Origin: Gemmatimonadota bacterium
Lineage (GTDB): Bacteria; Latescibacterota; UBA2968
Direction of reading: 5' to 3'
Assembly: GCA_028874765.1 (NCBI GenBank)
Contig: JAPPIE010000165.1
Coordinates: 1-38,890 of the forward strand
Length of the DNA stretch: 38,890 bases
Shown: piece after piece, positions 16,885-24,177 of the stretch
How the letters are laid out: every line of letters begins with the position of its first letter
Numbering within the stretch: the stretch's first letter is position 1
Translations under genes and position numbers: made by a program
Notes under the pieces: generated by a model
The model's database searches: none
What the model was told of the DNA's origin: nothing
Seen by the model: the letters and a program-made list of their open reading frames with translations, nothing else

Positions 16885-17736
16885 CTAAAAAACGAATGCT
16901 ATACTGACAATGTGCTGGTCTGGGTAAGCCATGGAAGTCAAGGGCGCGTAATCCACCCTTATACTACGACCACCTTCCGTCTCTAACTTCAGCCCAATCC
17001 CCCAGGTCGTATCACCTACACCTATGCCATATATTGATTGCACTCCTCCGCGCAGCGCGATTTCCAACGCATAGCTTGATAACAGGTATCTGTACTGATA
17101 CTCAATGCCCAGATTCGCCCAAGAACCTCTGTCATCATTGATATAATCGTTCACATCTACAGCAAGGTCCAGATAGTGCGACAAAGACTCCGGCTCCAAC
17201 AACGACATCAAGTCGAAGAACAACCCGGCACGGAGTTTAACATGTCCAAAACCTGTCCGCCTCACATTCTCCATGCCTGCTGCAACAATTGTATTCCGCA
17301 ACCCGGTCACGAAATATGTACCCAGATCAAGGTTTAAGTCGTCGGCCCTGAACCTTCCCGAATGAAACAGACGGAGAGTAGCTCCCACCGCAAATCGGTC
17401 ACTGATCATGACCCCATAGCCGCTGGAGATGGTATAGTCACTTGAATAATAACCGTAATTGATCGCGGAAAGTCCGAAAGTTCCTATGCCTGTGTTCCTC
17501 GCAACACCAGCTATGTATTGAGTATAATCTCTATCTACGAATGTGAAATGTGCCTCCCAGCCATCCATAAAGGCCAATCCTGCTGGATTGTAATGAATGG
17601 CCTGCCCGCTCCCAATTAAGCCTATGCCCGCACCAGCCAGAGCTTCTGTCCGAGCATTCAGCCCCCGGGCGAATCCCTCACCTGCCATCAGTCCTATGAA
17701 CAGTATGTATAGCCCGATCAGAAAATATCGTCTCAT
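16885..17736 (-). CDS. PorV/PorQ-like outer-membrane beta-barrel protein (family B, copy 3)
   Basis: A 283-residue, shorter paralogue of the barrels at 10516 and 12823. The signal peptide is MRRYFLIGLYILFIGLMA. The motif GLIGSGQAIHYNPAGLAFM is kept. The terminal strand is QHIVSIAFVF. The segment between the signal peptide and the motif is about 15-20 residues shorter than in the other copies. AAGGTGA precedes the ATG. It follows the family A gene at 17819 by 82 bases. Confidence 0.82.
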   Translation of the reverse strand: MRRYFLIGLYILFIGLMAGEGFARGLNARTEALAGAGIGLIGSGQAIHYNPAGLAFMDGWEAHFTFVDRDYTQYIAGVARNTGIGTFGLSAINYGYYSSDYTISSGYGVMISDRFAVGATLRLFHSGRFRADDLNLDLGTYFVTGLRNTIVAAGMENVRRTGFGHVKLRAGLFFDLMSLLEPESLSHYLDLAVDVNDYINDDRGSWANLGIEYQYRYLLSSYALEIALRGGVQSIYGIGVGDTTWGIGLKLETEGGRSIRVDYAPLTSMAYPDQHIVSIAFVF

Positions 17737-17818
17737 AATTATTCACCTTTCGCGATTGGTATTTGTCAAAAGAGCGGAAAAAAGGAGAAACGCCCCTTGA
17801 AATACGGGGTAGCGGCCA

Positions 17819-19246
17819 TCAAAAATTAAACGTGAGCGCGGCGCGAAGCCCTTTTGTGGATATGGGTGCAACGCTCAGGTTGAAGCGTTGAGGCGGCACC
17901 TCAACCCATTTGTCGGATTTGGTCATCGCGCCACTGAAAGTGAAAATAACGAGGATAAGTCCACCTATAACCATCCCACCTAATGCAATTGCAAGAGCAT
18001 CGAGAGAATCATCAGGAGTAGTTTCGTCAATGTGTTCCGCATGTCGGAAGAAGACCGCGACTGTAGCAGATCCCAGTCCCACTCCTGCTAACAGGCCTTT
18101 GCCTATATTTCTATGCTGTCCAATGCTGACTTCAAGATTGGAGATCGACGACAGGGGCACTTGAAAAAAAGTACGCCCTTCTTGAATAACAAGTGTGTCT
18201 TCTGTTACTTCGACGAGCTTGCCAACTATCCGTCTTTTTGAAACGGAAGGTGCTTTGAAACGCACTTTGGTATTGTATTTCGCGCCACTTTCTCGATACC
18301 TTTCGATATCTCGCCACTGTTTGGCAACAACGAGTGTATCAATGTCATCATAAGCGATTGTAATGGTGGTCATCCGATCCCGTCTATCTTTTATTATTTC
18401 TATCCTATCCTTGATCACCTGGCGGACCGATATGCGAAATACATCTTTATCTAAAATCCATCCGGCTATAGTTTTTTTCTTTTCATCTTCGGATGTATAA
18501 ATGACCTGGGCATACCACCCTTTCAGGATTCTTGAAGGATCAATCTGTCCGCGTGACATAACCGAGACAGTCTTTTCGCGTAATTTTTGTATAGCCTGTC
18601 CTGCATTCTTCCACCCCGCAATGTCTTGCTGATATTTCGCAACAGCGAGTATATCAATATCACTGTATGCTATTTTCCTGTATCTCCCAGATCTATACTT
18701 AGCCTCTTGGATCATAAGATGATCTGAATCTTTGTCGGTAATCTTTCCAACTGCGACTTTTTTCTTTTTATCTTCGGATGTATAGACGACATGGGCATAC
18801 AGCCCCTTTGCGATTTTTGACAAATCAATCTGTCCGCGAGGCATGACTTTGACAGTCTCTGCCCATTGTATGGCCTGTTGTGTATTGCCCGTAGTCCGAA
18901 TAAACCGGTTCACCTCATTCATCTGCTTTGCTGGCACAGTTGATTCGTCACTCATGATCACAGACACAACTTTATCGTAGGCAACGATCTTCTTGTCTCT
19001 GAATCCTCCTTCTCGGATTGTGAACGAAGTTTCGCCAATCGCATCAATCCATCCCCTCGCCGTTTTTTTTGGGCCGTTGAGGTCGCGATAAATGACTTGC
19101 ACATAGGCATCTCGGACCAACGTATTGGCATTGATCTCTGCCAGATCTACGGCTGCGTGTGCGAGCGTGGGAGCCATCGCATTGAGCAAGAGGGCTGTAG
19201 TGACCAGGATGGCGATGGCTCTAATCGCGTTGTATTCGACCTGCAT
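17819..19246 (-). CDS. Envelope protein with four SH3/Sm-like modules (family A, copy 3)
   Basis: A 475-residue exported protein, the longest of its family here. The signal peptide ends near residue 31. Modules lie at about 46-99, 139-204, 233-309 and 324-376. The second and third are duplicates that start RGQIDLSKIAKGLY and RGQIDPSRILKGWY, and the third has a long charged insertion. Two hydrophobic segments (about 383-400 and 416-441) are followed by KWVEVPPQRFNL and GLRAALTFNF. AAGGAGA precedes the ATG. Function is unknown; a cell-envelope location is inferred from the signal peptide and terminal Phe. Confidence 0.75.
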   Translation of the reverse strand: MQVEYNAIRAIAILVTTALLLNAMAPTLAHAAVDLAEINANTLVRDAYVQVIYRDLNGPKKTARGWIDAIGETSFTIREGGFRDKKIVAYDKVVSVIMSDESTVPAKQMNEVNRFIRTTGNTQQAIQWAETVKVMPRGQIDLSKIAKGLYAHVVYTSEDKKKKVAVGKITDKDSDHLMIQEAKYRSGRYRKIAYSDIDILAVAKYQQDIAGWKNAGQAIQKLREKTVSVMSRGQIDPSRILKGWYAQVIYTSEDEKKKTIAGWILDKDVFRISVRQVIKDRIEIIKDRRDRMTTITIAYDDIDTLVVAKQWRDIERYRESGAKYNTKVRFKAPSVSKRRIVGKLVEVTEDTLVIQEGRTFFQVPLSSISNLEVSIGQHRNIGKGLLAGVGLGSATVAVFFRHAEHIDETTPDDSLDALAIALGGMVIGGLILVIFTFSGAMTKSDKWVEVPPQRFNLSVAPISTKGLRAALTFNF

Positions 19247-19318
19247 GGATTTCTCCTTTTGTTCCGTACAAAAAAAATCGCATTTCGTTCCTCATCTACG
19301 CAAGGCGCAGTGTGACGA

Positions 19319-19372
19319 GTTGACAACTGACTGTTTCGACACCCCAAAAAAGGGGTGTCGGGCATTGTCAAC
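19319..19372. repeat. Nested palindrome in the intergenic region
   Basis: CGACACCCC (19337-19345) and GGGGTGTCG (19352-19360) pair perfectly around six A. Outside them, GTTGACAA (19319-19326) and TTGTCAAC (19365-19372) also pair. A further TGTCAACAGTC at 19366-19376 has its inverted copy GACTGTTGACA at 19493-19503. No T-run follows on either strand, so a simple terminator is unlikely. The 298-base gap 19247-19544 otherwise shows no gene. Confidence 0.65.
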
Positions 19373-19544
19373 AGTCACGCAGGAATAGAAATGCGGGAAT
19401 GTCCTACCTATTTACCGAGACATGGGGGATCAGTCCATATCTATAAATCGGCTATTGTATTCAGCAGATACCCGACATAACGGCACCTGCTTGACTGTTG
19501 ACAAAAGTAAAATATATCATTCCCGCGGTTTTTCAAATATTTTT

Positions 19545-20342
19545 TCAATAACGAAGCGTAGCAACAGCGAATACGCTACCTTTGAGACCGGGCAGCAGAC
19601 CGATAGAGACACGACGATCCTCTAACGGTTTGCGGAACAACTCGGACATGATCGCCGCGCCAATAAGGGGACTGATAACAAGGGCCGGCCAGAGGTCTTC
19701 TGCGATTTTTTCGTCCATCTTGAGCACCGCAAGACTTACTGTACTTCCTATCAGGCTGCCAGCCAATGAATAGGTAAATCGATCATGTGGGTCACATAAG
19801 CTCACGCCGACGGGCACACCGACAACCCAGCCAATCCCGCCACCGATTGCAATTGGTGGAACAAAACATCCCAGATCTTCAGATTGGCAGTCATCCATCG
19901 CAGCAGCGATTCCGGTCCCCACAATGCCGGATAAGAACCCAACAAGAGCACCGCAGCCCAACTTTTTGGTCATTCGCGAATACCCATTCTCTTTTCTCAC
20001 AGAGGGCGAATCAGTCGTCTCTTTAAGCCTGTCTATTTCACGGTCAGACTCTGCAATGGTCAGCTTTTGAATGCGCTCAAAGACTATCTGCTCCTTCCAA
20101 AAACCACGTCTAATAGTCAAACTCTCAGCATCAACAGCTTTGATATATCCCCGTACAGTGTCCAGCCTCTCCCACTTCCCTGAGACTTGATCCCGTTCAC
20201 CAGTTCCATAGATGACCTCGGCATAGACACCGACTTTAACCTTACTGCTATCAATCTCACCGGCTTCAAGGACCATCTCCGCTGGCGACACCTCTGGCAT
20301 ACACATGCTCAAAATCAGAACGATCACTGCTGTTCGTGCCAT
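19545..20342 (-). CDS. Chimeric envelope protein: family C module plus family D membrane domain
   Basis: A 265-residue exported protein. The signal peptide and module (about 28-97, EAGEIDSSKVKVGVYAEVIY, then SGKWERLDTVRGYIKAV) belong to family C. Residues from about 128 belong to family D: GIGWVVGVPVGVSLCDPHD, the DC-x6-C pair at 152 and 159, and a terminal AVATLRY. The junction lies near residues 105-128. AGGAGA precedes the ATG. Its 5' flank resembles that of the gene at 13843, which supports a duplicated family C front end. It likely follows the gene at 20395 in one operon (52-base gap). Confidence 0.75.
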   Translation of the reverse strand: MARTAVIVLILSMCMPEVSPAEMVLEAGEIDSSKVKVGVYAEVIYGTGERDQVSGKWERLDTVRGYIKAVDAESLTIRRGFWKEQIVFERIQKLTIAESDREIDRLKETTDSPSVRKENGYSRMTKKLGCGALVGFLSGIVGTGIAAAMDDCQSEDLGCFVPPIAIGGGIGWVVGVPVGVSLCDPHDRFTYSLAGSLIGSTVSLAVLKMDEKIAEDLWPALVISPLIGAAIMSELFRKPLEDRRVSIGLLPGLKGSVFAVATLRY

Positions 20343-20394
20343 AAATTTCTCCTGTCAAAATATGCGAACATAGTCGTTAGCTCGATCCCTGACG

Positions 20395-21603
20395 TCAAAA
20401 ATTAAACGTAAGCGCAGCGCGAAGCCCTTTTGTGGATGTGGGTACAAGGCTCAGATTGAGGCGTTGAGGCGACACCTCAACCCATTTGTCGGATTTTGAT
20501 ATAGCGCCAAGTATTGTACCAGTTAGGGTGGATAGGACAGCAGCGGGAAAACCCATCACCATTAACTCGAAGGAAGCCCAGTCCCGCTCGGTGCCACCAT
20601 CCAAATATATCTCGTCATCGGCTCTGTATATTTTCCAAAAAGCTATTGCAAGAATGCCAAGTCCTATACTAAGACCAGTTTTAGCACCTTTGTCGGTGTT
20701 TCTATATCGTCCAATACTCACTTCGAAATTGGAGACCGAAGACACGGGCACCTGATAAAATGTGCGTCCACCCTGGATAAAGAGCGTGTCAAAATTCACT
20801 TTAACCAGTCGTTGTCGCCGTCCAGGAGCATAAGTCTGCAAGGGACCTTCGATAATGAGGGTGTCTTGCATCGCCGCGACAAGTCTGCCGGTTATCCGCC
20901 TTTTTGAAACTGAAGGTATTTTGAAACGCACTTTGGCTTTGTACTTTGCACCGAGTTCTCGATATCGTTCAATGTCTCGCATATTTTTGGCAATTCTGAG
21001 TGTATCGATGCCATTGTAGGCTATTTTCCAGTATTGCTGGTTATTCAGGATTATGATATCGTTTGCCATTTTATTGACAATACGCCCGGTTGCGTTTCCC
21101 TTTTCCCCTTTCGATGTATAAACGACATGAACATACCAATTCCAGGGAATTTGCGAGGAATCAATCTGCCCGCGAACCATGACTGTGACTGGCTTCTGAT
21201 TGAGTTTCTGTATGGCGGCCTGTTTTCTATCTTGTTTTGCTTGCTCTACCACTCGTTTTCTCATAAACCGATCCACTTCATTGATTTGTTTTATCGGTGT
21301 GGTAGATTCGCCGCTCATGATCACTGACAGGACTCTGTCGTAAGCAATGGTATCCTTGCCGAAAAGTGCTCTGCTTCGAATTTTAAATGTGGTCTCATCA
21401 ATAGCGTAAACCCACCCCTTCTTCAATTTCTGTTCTCCATTGCTATCGTAATAGGTGACTTGCACATAAGCATCTTGGACCAACGTATTGGCATTAACCT
21501 CTGCACCTTGCAGGTATATGGCTGCATACACGAGCGTGGGAGCCATCGCATTGATCAGGATTGCCATGACCATAACAATAGAAAGAGACCTAAAAATAGG
21601 CAT
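20395..21603 (-). CDS. Envelope protein with SH3/Sm-like modules (family A, copy 4)
   Basis: A 402-residue exported protein with a signal peptide ending near residue 28. Modules lie at about 43-96, 144-204 and 221-297. The last contains an internal extra hairpin: GRLVAAMQDTLIIEG is echoed by QRLVKVNFDTLFIQGG. Hydrophobic segments follow at about 307-325 and 346-368, then KWVEVSPQRLNL and GLRAALTFNF. The ATG at 21603 is chosen for its signal peptide and the GGGGGAA site; it overlaps the upstream barrel gene by 14 bases. Confidence 0.75.
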   Translation of the reverse strand: MPIFRSLSIVMVMAILINAMAPTLVYAAIYLQGAEVNANTLVQDAYVQVTYYDSNGEQKLKKGWVYAIDETTFKIRSRALFGKDTIAYDRVLSVIMSGESTTPIKQINEVDRFMRKRVVEQAKQDRKQAAIQKLNQKPVTVMVRGQIDSSQIPWNWYVHVVYTSKGEKGNATGRIVNKMANDIIILNNQQYWKIAYNGIDTLRIAKNMRDIERYRELGAKYKAKVRFKIPSVSKRRITGRLVAAMQDTLIIEGPLQTYAPGRRQRLVKVNFDTLFIQGGRTFYQVPVSSVSNFEVSIGRYRNTDKGAKTGLSIGLGILAIAFWKIYRADDEIYLDGGTERDWASFELMVMGFPAAVLSTLTGTILGAISKSDKWVEVSPQRLNLSLVPTSTKGLRAALTFNF

Positions 21604-22117
21604 GTATTCCCCCGCCTGCATAAACGCCAGCGAGACCTTTAGATTGAGAGCCGATTTTTTCCCGACCAAACCCCTGACCGATTTCCACGTTCAAACCCAG
21701 AGGAATCCCCCCAAGCGAAAACACAATCTCGCCTCCAAAAGCGAGTCCAGTTCCCAGCGTCGTGGTTTTGACAGTCTCCTGGCGGAGATCCTCCTCTTTT
21801 TTTTCTTGCCAGCCACCTTCGAGCGTGAAATGAAGTCGGGCAATATTCCACCGGCTTTGATGCTCGAATATCGCATACGAAACGCCAGCGCCCAACATAT
21901 GGTCGCTATACTGACCATTGAGAATAAAACGCCCAACGGCTTGAAGATATACCGGTGCCAGTCCGTTATAGCGAAAACTAATCCCACCAAATGTGGGTGT
22001 CGCGCCCTGAAGACCAATACCATAACTCCTGGTGAGATCAGTCTTTTTCGCCTGAACTGAAAAACTGAAGGATACAATCGAAAAGACACAGACCAGGTAA
22101 GAAATTGAGCGTGTCAT
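21590..22117 (-). CDS. Small outer-membrane beta-barrel-like protein
   Basis: A 175-residue exported protein not related at sequence level to its neighbours as far as can be seen. The signal peptide is about 1-23 (ending SVQA). Short amphipathic strands rich in Gly and aromatic residues follow (ISFRYNGLAPVYLQAVGRF, ARLHFTLEGGW, VFSLGGIPLGLNVEIGQGF), and it ends in Phe (GGGIHAYF). This suggests an eight-stranded barrel. AGGAGA precedes the ATG. It is first in the likely operon with the genes at 20395 and 19545. Function is unknown. Confidence 0.7.
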   Translation of the reverse strand: MTRSISYLVCVFSIVSFSFSVQAKKTDLTRSYGIGLQGATPTFGGISFRYNGLAPVYLQAVGRFILNGQYSDHMLGAGVSYAIFEHQSRWNIARLHFTLEGGWQEKKEEDLRQETVKTTTLGTGLAFGGEIVFSLGGIPLGLNVEIGQGFGREKIGSQSKGLAGVYAGGGIHAYF

Positions 22118-22162
22118 TATTTTCTCCTTTTTTTAATGTCTGTCGTGCATGATACACTACAT

Positions 22163-23167
22163 CTACACCTGCTGAAGGCCATCATTTTTCGGCGTCGCAT
22201 CAGCCCCCTTGCCCCGCGGTCCGATCAGCAGCAGCGTTAAACCCACCTGCATCCAGAAAAGCCTCCGAATCCGCCGAACAATGCCCACAGCCAAACCCAT
22301 CTTTGGATCCAAACCCATCAAATGAAACAAAAACACATGCCCGCCTTCAAAAACGCCCATCCCGAGCGGAACAAAAAAGAACGCCGCGTTAATCACGACC
22401 ATCAGCGCGTGGAACAGATACACCCAAACAAACGGCATCGGTTCGCCGAGCACATAAAGAATCACATAAATCTCCAGCGTCCCCATGCTCCAGCCCAACA
22501 GATGTAAGCCCAACAACCCCACCAAACGCCACCTATTCAACCGATAAAACTGCGCCAAATTCTCGTCAATCTCCACCGCGCGATCGCGGAACCGCTCCAA
22601 AAACCTGAGCCGCAACCACAGCATCAAATTCAAAAACCGCGCAAAGGGACTTCGGCGCTGCCTGAAAACCGTCCAGACAACCCCCAGAACAGACAGCACC
22701 AGAACAGCGATCAGAGCACCCCGCACCTCAGCCGGCCACGAAAACCGCTGCAAACCTATCACAACACCACCGATCACAAAAATTACCCCGCCAATCATCT
22801 CGCCCGTCTTATTGACCACCAGCGATGACACCCCGCGAGAAACGCACATCTTATCTCTCAGCACAATCGCCTTGCCGACCTCCTTGCCAACCTGCGATGC
22901 CGGCGCCACATTGCCCACTGCCTCGCCAGCCAACTGCACCCACAGCAACAGCCGCAACCGCGGCCTCTTCTCCCCGCGATCAAAGCACGCCCGCCATATC
23001 CACGCATGATGAACAAATACCATTAGCGACAGACCGATCACAGGCACATAGCCCCAGCCCATCATCAAAACATGCTGCCACACCTCTGGGGTACTGAGCT
23101 GGTACAAAAGCACACCCAGACTGGCAAACCCTATCAGACAAAGTACAATATGCGTTCCCTGTTTCAT
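22163..23167 (-). CDS. LPG-synthase-type (UPF0104) polytopic membrane protein
   Basis: A 334-residue membrane protein of the lysylphosphatidylglycerol synthase TM-region / UPF0104 family. It has about eight hydrophobic helices and the typical motifs GEAVGNVAPASQVGKEVGKA near residue 80 and PLGMGVFEGGHVF near residue 270. The real start is the ATG at 23167 with AGGAGA upstream; an open frame extending to 23671 overlaps the next gene out of frame and is excluded. No catalytic FPG_synthase C-terminal domain is present, so it is the membrane part only. It lies 26 bases after a CDP-alcohol phosphatidyltransferase gene, which suggests a lipid-modification or lipid-transport role. Confidence 0.85.
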   Translation of the reverse strand: MKQGTHIVLCLIGFASLGVLLYQLSTPEVWQHVLMMGWGYVPVIGLSLMVFVHHAWIWRACFDRGEKRPRLRLLLWVQLAGEAVGNVAPASQVGKEVGKAIVLRDKMCVSRGVSSLVVNKTGEMIGGVIFVIGGVVIGLQRFSWPAEVRGALIAVLVLSVLGVVWTVFRQRRSPFARFLNLMLWLRLRFLERFRDRAVEIDENLAQFYRLNRWRLVGLLGLHLLGWSMGTLEIYVILYVLGEPMPFVWVYLFHALMVVINAAFFFVPLGMGVFEGGHVFLFHLMGLDPKMGLAVGIVRRIRRLFWMQVGLTLLLIGPRGKGADATPKNDGLQQV

Positions 23168-23193
23168 GTCATTCTCCTGAAAAAACGAATACC

Positions 23194-23841
23194 TTACACA
23201 ACAACCCGTTTGGCAGCCGTAACCACTGGAATCGCCCGAATAACACAAAGCGCGACCGTCAGATATGTCGCCGCCACAGCAACCAGTTCGAGATAGGGTA
23301 AAAATGCGGGCGCCAAACCCGACATCTCCTGTGCCGCATTCAGGCTGAACAACAGCACAAACGCGACCACCTTGGACGTTCCATATGTCGCCCGGCTCAC
23401 GCGCGAGGCAACCAGCGCGAACCCAATCCGCGACTTCATCATCGTTGACTCGCCAAACGCCGTAAACCCTTTGGTCAGGGCACAACTGCGAATCGCATCT
23501 GTCACAAACCCCCTGCTGAGCACCACAATCGGCACCCAAAGCGGAATGACATGCAACCACGCAAACACCACCCACCACACATTCTCCGCAATCCGATCCC
23601 CCACAATATCCAGCAACCCCCCGACCTTGCTCTCGCACCCCAATCGCCGCGCGAGATACCCATCCAGCCAATCCATCACCAGCGCGACAAAAGCGAGCGG
23701 CACCGCAACCCAGGCCAGCATCGCATCTCCAGACACGGCAAAAGCCGTCGCCAGAAACAGCAAAACCACTCTGCCCGCAGTAATCAAATTGGCAACCTGC
23801 CCTGGAAACGCAGTCGCAAACGTCGATGTAAGCGTTGACAT
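23194..23841 (-). CDS. CDP-alcohol phosphatidyltransferase family protein
   Basis: A 215-residue integral membrane enzyme that should transfer a phosphatidyl or related group from a CDP-lipid to an alcohol. The signature D-x2-D-G-x2-A-R-x8-G-x3-D-x3-D is complete: DWLDGYLARRL, then GGLLDIVGD, near residues 57-80. Hydrophobic helices lie on either side. GGAGG precedes the ATG at 23841. The acceptor alcohol cannot be told from sequence; phosphatidylglycerol or inositol phosphate types are possible. It is the first gene of a two-gene unit with the UPF0104 protein. Confidence 0.88.
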   Translation of the reverse strand: MSTLTSTFATAFPGQVANLITAGRVVLLFLATAFAVSGDAMLAWVAVPLAFVALVMDWLDGYLARRLGCESKVGGLLDIVGDRIAENVWWVVFAWLHVIPLWVPIVVLSRGFVTDAIRSCALTKGFTAFGESTMMKSRIGFALVASRVSRATYGTSKVVAFVLLFSLNAAQEMSGLAPAFLPYLELVAVAATYLTVALCVIRAIPVVTAAKRVVV

Positions 23842-23977
23842 TTCAGCCTCCTTCTAAAAGATTCACATCTCAAACTTCGCGGTCACAACACGTCATATGC
23901 AAATCCCGTGCCAAAACCATTTTATCCCCGAAAAAGGCCATTTTCCCTGTTATCCACCCTAAAAATTGCCCAATCAG

Positions 23978-24017
23978 TGCAAACTAAATATTGCACCTGC
24001 AAACTGAGTATTGCACA
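23978..24017. promoter_or_regulatory. Tandem 20-base dyad repeat, candidate operator
   Basis: Two head-to-tail copies, 23978-23997 and 23998-24017, differ at only three or four positions. Each has TGCAA at one end and TTGCA near the other, separated by eight bases, so each copy is itself a dyad. They lie about 136-176 bases upstream of the phosphatidyltransferase start. This fits a repressor or activator site. The gap 23842-24177 otherwise holds the terminator and palindromes listed separately, and no gene. Confidence 0.5.
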
Positions 24018-24025
24018 GCAGGCAC

Positions 24026-24059
24026 AAAAAAATCCGGAGACACAATGTGTATCTCCGGA
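24026..24059 (-). terminator. Intrinsic terminator for the response-regulator operon
   Basis: TCCGGAGA (24033-24040) pairs with TCTCCGGA (24052-24059); an ACA/TGT inner stem continues after one mismatch. On the minus strand the hairpin is followed by a run of seven T. It is about 120 bases downstream of the response-regulator stop, beyond two palindromic repeats. Confidence 0.85.
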
Positions 24060-24104
24060 CCTGTCAAATAGATTGTAAATTTTATCAGCAGTTTATCGAC
24101 GCAA

Positions 24105-24130
24105 GGACAACCACAGGGGGTTGTCCCTAC
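24105..24130. repeat. Palindrome related to the interspersed GC-rich element
   Basis: GGACAACC (24105-24112) pairs with GGTTGTCC around a short G-rich loop, ending in CCCTAC like the GC-rich elements. It is only ten bases from the copy at 24141-24170 and may be a diverged member of the same family. Confidence 0.55.
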
Positions 24131-24140
24131 ATAGTTCAGT

Positions 24141-24170
24141 TGTAGGGGCGGTGCCCCTGTGCCCGCCCGT
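24141..24170. repeat. GC-rich interspersed palindrome, copy 3 (opposite strand)
   Basis: Reads TGTAGGGGCGG and ends GCCCGCCCGT on the plus strand, the reverse complement of the copies at 4995 and 38758. It starts eight bases downstream of the response-regulator stop codon, so its orientation relative to the upstream gene matches copies 1 and 2. Confidence 0.75.
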
Positions 24171-24177
24171 ATTCGTC

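Noticed and set aside
10516-17736. PorV/PorQ-like genes as evidence for a type IX secretion system
   Set aside because: No other T9SS component or T9SS C-terminal sorting domain was seen; the barrel family is wider than T9SS.
11570-20342. Family C signal peptides as lipoprotein signals
   Set aside because: The Cys near residue 14 is preceded by Val or Met rather than Gly, Ala or Ser, so a lipobox is not supported; ordinary cleavage near residue 21 fits better.
23168-23671. N-terminal extension of the UPF0104 protein
   Set aside because: It overlaps the phosphatidyltransferase gene out of frame, is Gly/Cys-rich and lies upstream of a well-placed ATG with AGGAGA at 23167.
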